From Treponema sp. (GTDB lineage: Bacteria; Spirochaetota; Spirochaetia; Treponematales; Treponemataceae), in the NCBI GenBank assembly GCA_014804085.1, contig JAAVAM010000002.1, positions 1 to 7,769 on the forward strand: DNA of 7,769 bases, in the 5' to 3' direction. Within the stretch, counting starts at the first letter, position 1. Each line of letters opens with the position of its first letter. The translations under genes were made by a program, and so were the position numbers. The notes below the pieces were generated by a model. The model was not told the origin of the DNA. It did not search any database and worked only from the letters and a program-made list of their open reading frames with translations. Shown one piece after another: positions 5,820 through 7,769 of this stretch.

Positions 5820-6095
5820 GACGGGAACGCCGGCACGGGGTGCAATTCGTCCACAGCAATTGACGCGAACACAGCAACAGGGTGAAATTTGTTCTCAGTA
5901 ATCGACGCGGACGTATCAACTGCCTGAAATTCGTCCACAGCAATTGGCGGGAATGAATCAACGGGCTGAAATTCGTCCACAGCAATTGACGGGAACGTAT
6001 CAACGGGATGAAATTCCTTCACAGCAATTGACGCGGACTCAGCAACAGGCTGAAATTCGTCCGCAGCATTCGACGGGAACGAATTTGGTGCGCTA
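5820..6095. repeat. 42-bp minisatellite, six units plus a partial unit, in a divergent promoter region
   Basis: Six head-to-tail 42-bp units begin at 5844, 5886, 5928, 5970, 6012 and 6054, with an in-phase partial unit at about 5820-5843. The core is AATTCGTCCACAGCAATTG, followed by ACGGGAACG-like and TCAACGGGCTGA-like parts. Units differ by scattered substitutions but keep the exact 42-base phase, apart from the end of the last copy. Because 42 is a multiple of three, the minus strand stays open and would spell 14-residue repeats (EFxPVDxFPSIAVD-like). Substitutions fall in all codon positions, and the gpmI promoter overlaps the end of that frame. I therefore read the array as non-coding. 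It fills most of the 461-base gap between gpmI and the ankyrin operon. Confidence 0.88.
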
Positions 6096-6107
6096 GATTC
6101 GTTCCCG
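6074..6107. promoter_or_regulatory. Perfect 11-bp inverted repeat just upstream of the ankyrin promoter
   Basis: CGGGAACGAAT (6074-6084) and ATTCGTTCCCG (6097-6107) are exact inverse complements around a 12-base spacer. The right arm ends 10 bases before the -35 box. The left arm lies in the last 42-bp minisatellite unit, and the right arm looks like an inverted piece of the same sequence. It could be a regulator site or a by-product of the repeat array. There is no T-run, so it is not a terminator. Confidence 0.45.
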
Positions 6108-6117
6108 AAATCGCGCT

Positions 6118-6147
6118 TTGACACCCCGCCGCCGCCCGTGCTATCAT
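6118..6147 (+). promoter_or_regulatory. Sigma70-type promoter of the ankyrin operon
   Basis: TTGACA (6118-6123, a perfect -35) and TATCAT (6142-6147) are separated by an 18-nt GC-only spacer apart from one T. The predicted start near 6154 gives a leader of about 26 nt carrying AAGGAG (6168-6173), 6 nt before ATG 6180. Confidence 0.8.
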
Positions 6148-6179
6148 ACCGCAGAGAAAACGGCGACAAGGAGCAAAAC

Positions 6180-7247
6180 ATGACCATGAAACAGAAAACA
6201 ATCATCGCCATTTCCGCGCTCGCGCTGTGCGCGCTGGCTGTATCGTGCAAAAAAACGGACGTGGACGAAAAGTCGGACGCGCTCATAGAAGCGGCAATGA
6301 AAAAGAACACCAAGAAAGTGGCGCGGCTCATCAAAGCGGGCGCAGACGTGAACGCACAGACCAAGTACGGCTATACCGCGCTGATGTACGCAGCGGGGTA
6401 CAATGCCTCATACACCGCGCGGATCATCAAAGCGGGCGCGGACGTGAACGTGAAGGACGACGCCGGTCATACCGCGCTCATGTATGCGGCAGATCGCAAT
6501 GCCGTGGACGCAGTACGGCTTCTGCTCGCGGCGGATGCGGACGTGAACACAACGGACAACGACGGCAAGACTGCGCTGATGTGGGCTGCAAAACACGATG
6601 TGACGGACATTGCCGAACTGCTGATAGAAGCAGGCGCGGACGTAAACGCGAAGGACAGCAACGGCGAAACCGCGCTCATGCGGACGGCATGGAATAACGC
6701 GCCGGACGTGGCTAAACTGCTCATCGAGGCGGGCGCGGATGTGAACGCGAAGGACAGCAACGGCGTGACTGCGCTCATGCGGACGGCATGGTACAACGCG
6801 CCGGACGCGGCGAAACTGCTCGTCGAGGCGGGGGCGGACGTAAACGCACGGGACAACGACGGCTATACCGCGCTGATATGGGCTGCAAAACACGATGTGA
6901 CGGATATTGTCAAACTGCTGATAGAAGCGGGCGCGGACGTGAACACAAAGGGCAATGAAGGCATGACGGCACTCATGGTGTCGGCATTGAGAAGAACGGC
7001 AGACATAGCGAAACTGCTCATAGAAGCCGGAGCGGACGTGAACGCAACGGACGATTCGGACACGACCGCGCTCATATGTACGGCAATGAATAACGCTACG
7101 GACGTGGCGAAACTGCTCATAGCGGCAGGCGCGGACGTAAACGCAAAGGACAAACGCGGCGCGCCCGTGCTCAGGTATGCAGAAGAAAATGACGCAACAG
7201 ACGTGATAGAACTGCTCAAAGCCGCCGGAGCAGAAACGGAAAAATAG
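6180..7247 (+). CDS. Ankyrin-repeat lipoprotein (first of two tandem paralogues)
   Basis: A 355-residue protein. I chose ATG 6180 for its AAGGAG at 6 nt; the in-frame codons upstream to 6138 overlap the promoter and leader and are not used. Residues 1-22 are a signal peptide (KQKT, then hydrophobic IIAISALALCALAVS) followed by C23-KK. VSC suggests a relaxed lipobox and lipidation at C23, with retention at the inner or outer membrane. From about residue 34 to the end, nine ankyrin units of 33 residues follow, consensus 'xDVAKLLIEAGADVNAKDxxGxTALMxAAxxN', closed by a half unit (ATDVIELLKAAGAETEK). Ankyrin repeats bind partner proteins; the partner is unknown. The gene shares the motif 'KSDALxEAA...VARLIKA' with the next gene, so the two are paralogues in one operon, 10 nt apart. 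Envelope location is inferred from the signal peptide. Confidence 0.9.
   Translation: MTMKQKTIIAISALALCALAVSCKKTDVDEKSDALIEAAMKKNTKKVARLIKAGADVNAQTKYGYTALMYAAGYNASYTARIIKAGADVNVKDDAGHTALMYAADRNAVDAVRLLLAADADVNTTDNDGKTALMWAAKHDVTDIAELLIEAGADVNAKDSNGETALMRTAWNNAPDVAKLLIEAGADVNAKDSNGVTALMRTAWYNAPDAAKLLVEAGADVNARDNDGYTALIWAAKHDVTDIVKLLIEAGADVNTKGNEGMTALMVSALRRTADIAKLLIEAGADVNATDDSDTTALICTAMNNATDVAKLLIAAGADVNAKDKRGAPVLRYAEENDATDVIELLKAAGAETEK
6303..7235 (+). repeat. 99-bp ankyrin-coding tandem repeats
   Basis: About nine 33-codon units plus a terminal half unit. Units 4 and 5 are almost identical over AAGGACAGCAACGGCG and CGCTCATGCGGACGGCATGG. A separate block TGGGCTGCAAAACACGATG with its flanks recurs at 6582 and 6879, exactly 297 bp (three units) apart. 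This indicates recent duplication of one and of three units within the gene. Confidence 0.85.
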
Positions 7248-7257
7248 GAGAAAACAG

Positions 7258-7769
7258 ATGAAAAGCGTAATGACGAAAACACTGGCGGCCATCGCCGTGC
7301 TCGCGCTGTGTGTAGCGGCGGTTTGTGCGCAAGCGGATTCAAAGTCGGACGCACTCAAGGAGGCGGCAGCGAGCAATAACGCCAAAGAAGTGGCGCGGCT
7401 CATCAAGGCGGACGCGGACGTAAATACGAAGAACTATAACGGCGACACCGCACTCATGGTTGCGGCAGAGAATAACGCGGCAGATACGACGAAATTGCTC
7501 ATAAAGGCAAAGGCGGACGTAAACGCCAAAAACAGATACAAACAGACCGCACTCATGCTCGCGGCAAAGCATAACGCGGCAGATACGGCGAAACTGCTCA
7601 TAAAAGCAAAGGCGGACGTGGACGCAAAGCGCAGTGACGACTGGACCGCGCTCATGGTTGCGGCAGAGTATAACGCGGCAGAGACAGCGCGATTGCTCAT
7701 AAAAGCAAAGGCGGATGTGAATGCAAGGAGCTGGACCAATTGGACCGCGCTCATGATTACGGCAAAGCA
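7258..7769 (+). CDS. Ankyrin-repeat exported protein, second paralogue (3' end outside window)
   Basis: The frame is open from ATG 7258 to the window edge (170 codons seen). The RBS AGGAG (7246-7250) overlaps the stop codon of the preceding gene and sits 7 nt before the ATG, so the two are co-transcribed. An in-frame ATG at codon 5 is an alternative start. Residues 1-26 are a Sec signal peptide (KTLAAIAVLALCVAAVCAQA) with a probable signal-peptidase I cut after A26 (AQA-DSK). Neither C18 nor C23 has an acceptable lipobox, so this copy should be soluble in the periplasm or secreted, unlike its neighbour. Ankyrin units begin near residue 33 (DALKEAAASNNAKEVARLIKADADVN) and continue as 'NAADTAKLLIKAKADVNAK...TALMVAA'. 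Its repeats are Lys/Ala-rich (IKAKADV) where the first paralogue has IEAGADV. Binding partner unknown. Confidence 0.88.
   Translation, partial: MKSVMTKTLAAIAVLALCVAAVCAQADSKSDALKEAAASNNAKEVARLIKADADVNTKNYNGDTALMVAAENNAADTTKLLIKAKADVNAKNRYKQTALMLAAKHNAADTAKLLIKAKADVDAKRSDDWTALMVAAEYNAAETARLLIKAKADVNARSWTNWTALMITAK

Noticed and set aside
4426..5901. Long plus-strand open frame (491 codons) opposite gpmI
   Set aside because: It is antisense to a gpmI gene with all catalytic motifs. Its predicted protein is Arg/Ala/His/Val-rich low-complexity, as expected from the complement of GC-rich codons, and no RBS was seen.
5820..6107. CRISPR array
   Set aside because: The 42-bp units are contiguous with no unique spacers, and there are no cas genes in the window.
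6138..6179. Upstream start of the first ankyrin gene (MLSYRRENGDKEQN...)
   Set aside because: It overlaps the -10 box and the predicted transcription start. The AAGGAG at 6168-6173 serves ATG 6180, where the signal peptide begins.

Overview
The window reads as a piece of chromosome from a diderm, probably animal-gut-type bacterium. The clues are a putative lipoprotein with an InlB/Flg_new-type repeat followed by BspA-like leucine-rich repeats, a DUF6261-family gene, exported ankyrin-repeat proteins, and a plant-type cofactor-independent phosphoglycerate mutase. Lipoprotein signals that depart from the E. coli lipobox fit a Treponema-like spirochaete best. Kiritimatiellota or Verrucomicrobia are not excluded, and the sequence alone does not settle the taxon. 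The housekeeping part (SGNH hydrolase, gpmI) is visibly GC-rich. The BspA and NYN stretch is less so, and the leader before the NYN gene is strikingly AT-rich.

Layout. Positions 2-562 hold the 3' part of a DUF6261-family gene, joined by a 1-nt TGATG overlap to a small duplicated Cys/His zinc-ribbon-like protein (562-912). A stand-alone BspA-like surface lipoprotein follows (1008-2066), with its Rho-independent terminator at 2121-2162. Next come four back-to-back hairpins (2177-2326), the last shaped like an intrinsic terminator. Immediately after them a ribosome binding site starts a NYN-OST-HTH/LOTUS-cold-shock protein (2341-3309), an apparent RNA-targeting protein. An SGNH hydrolase (3367-3993) follows with a strong sigma70-type promoter so close to its ATG that the mRNA should be leaderless. 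It converges on gpmI (4051-5718, minus strand), and the two share a bidirectional terminator.

The 461-base divergent gap between gpmI and the ankyrin genes (5719-6179) is full. It holds the gpmI promoter, a 42-bp minisatellite of six units plus a partial one, a perfect 11-bp inverted repeat, and the ankyrin promoter. Two tandem ankyrin-repeat paralogues then run as an operon (6180-7247, and 7258 to the window edge). The first looks like a lipoprotein and the second like a soluble exported protein.

The most promising undescribed element is the hairpin-array leader plus NYN nuclease-like gene at 2177-3309. Its layout (structured RNA, terminator-like hairpin, RBS, RNA-targeting protein) recalls type III toxin-antitoxin loci without matching any I know. 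That functional reading is inference only.
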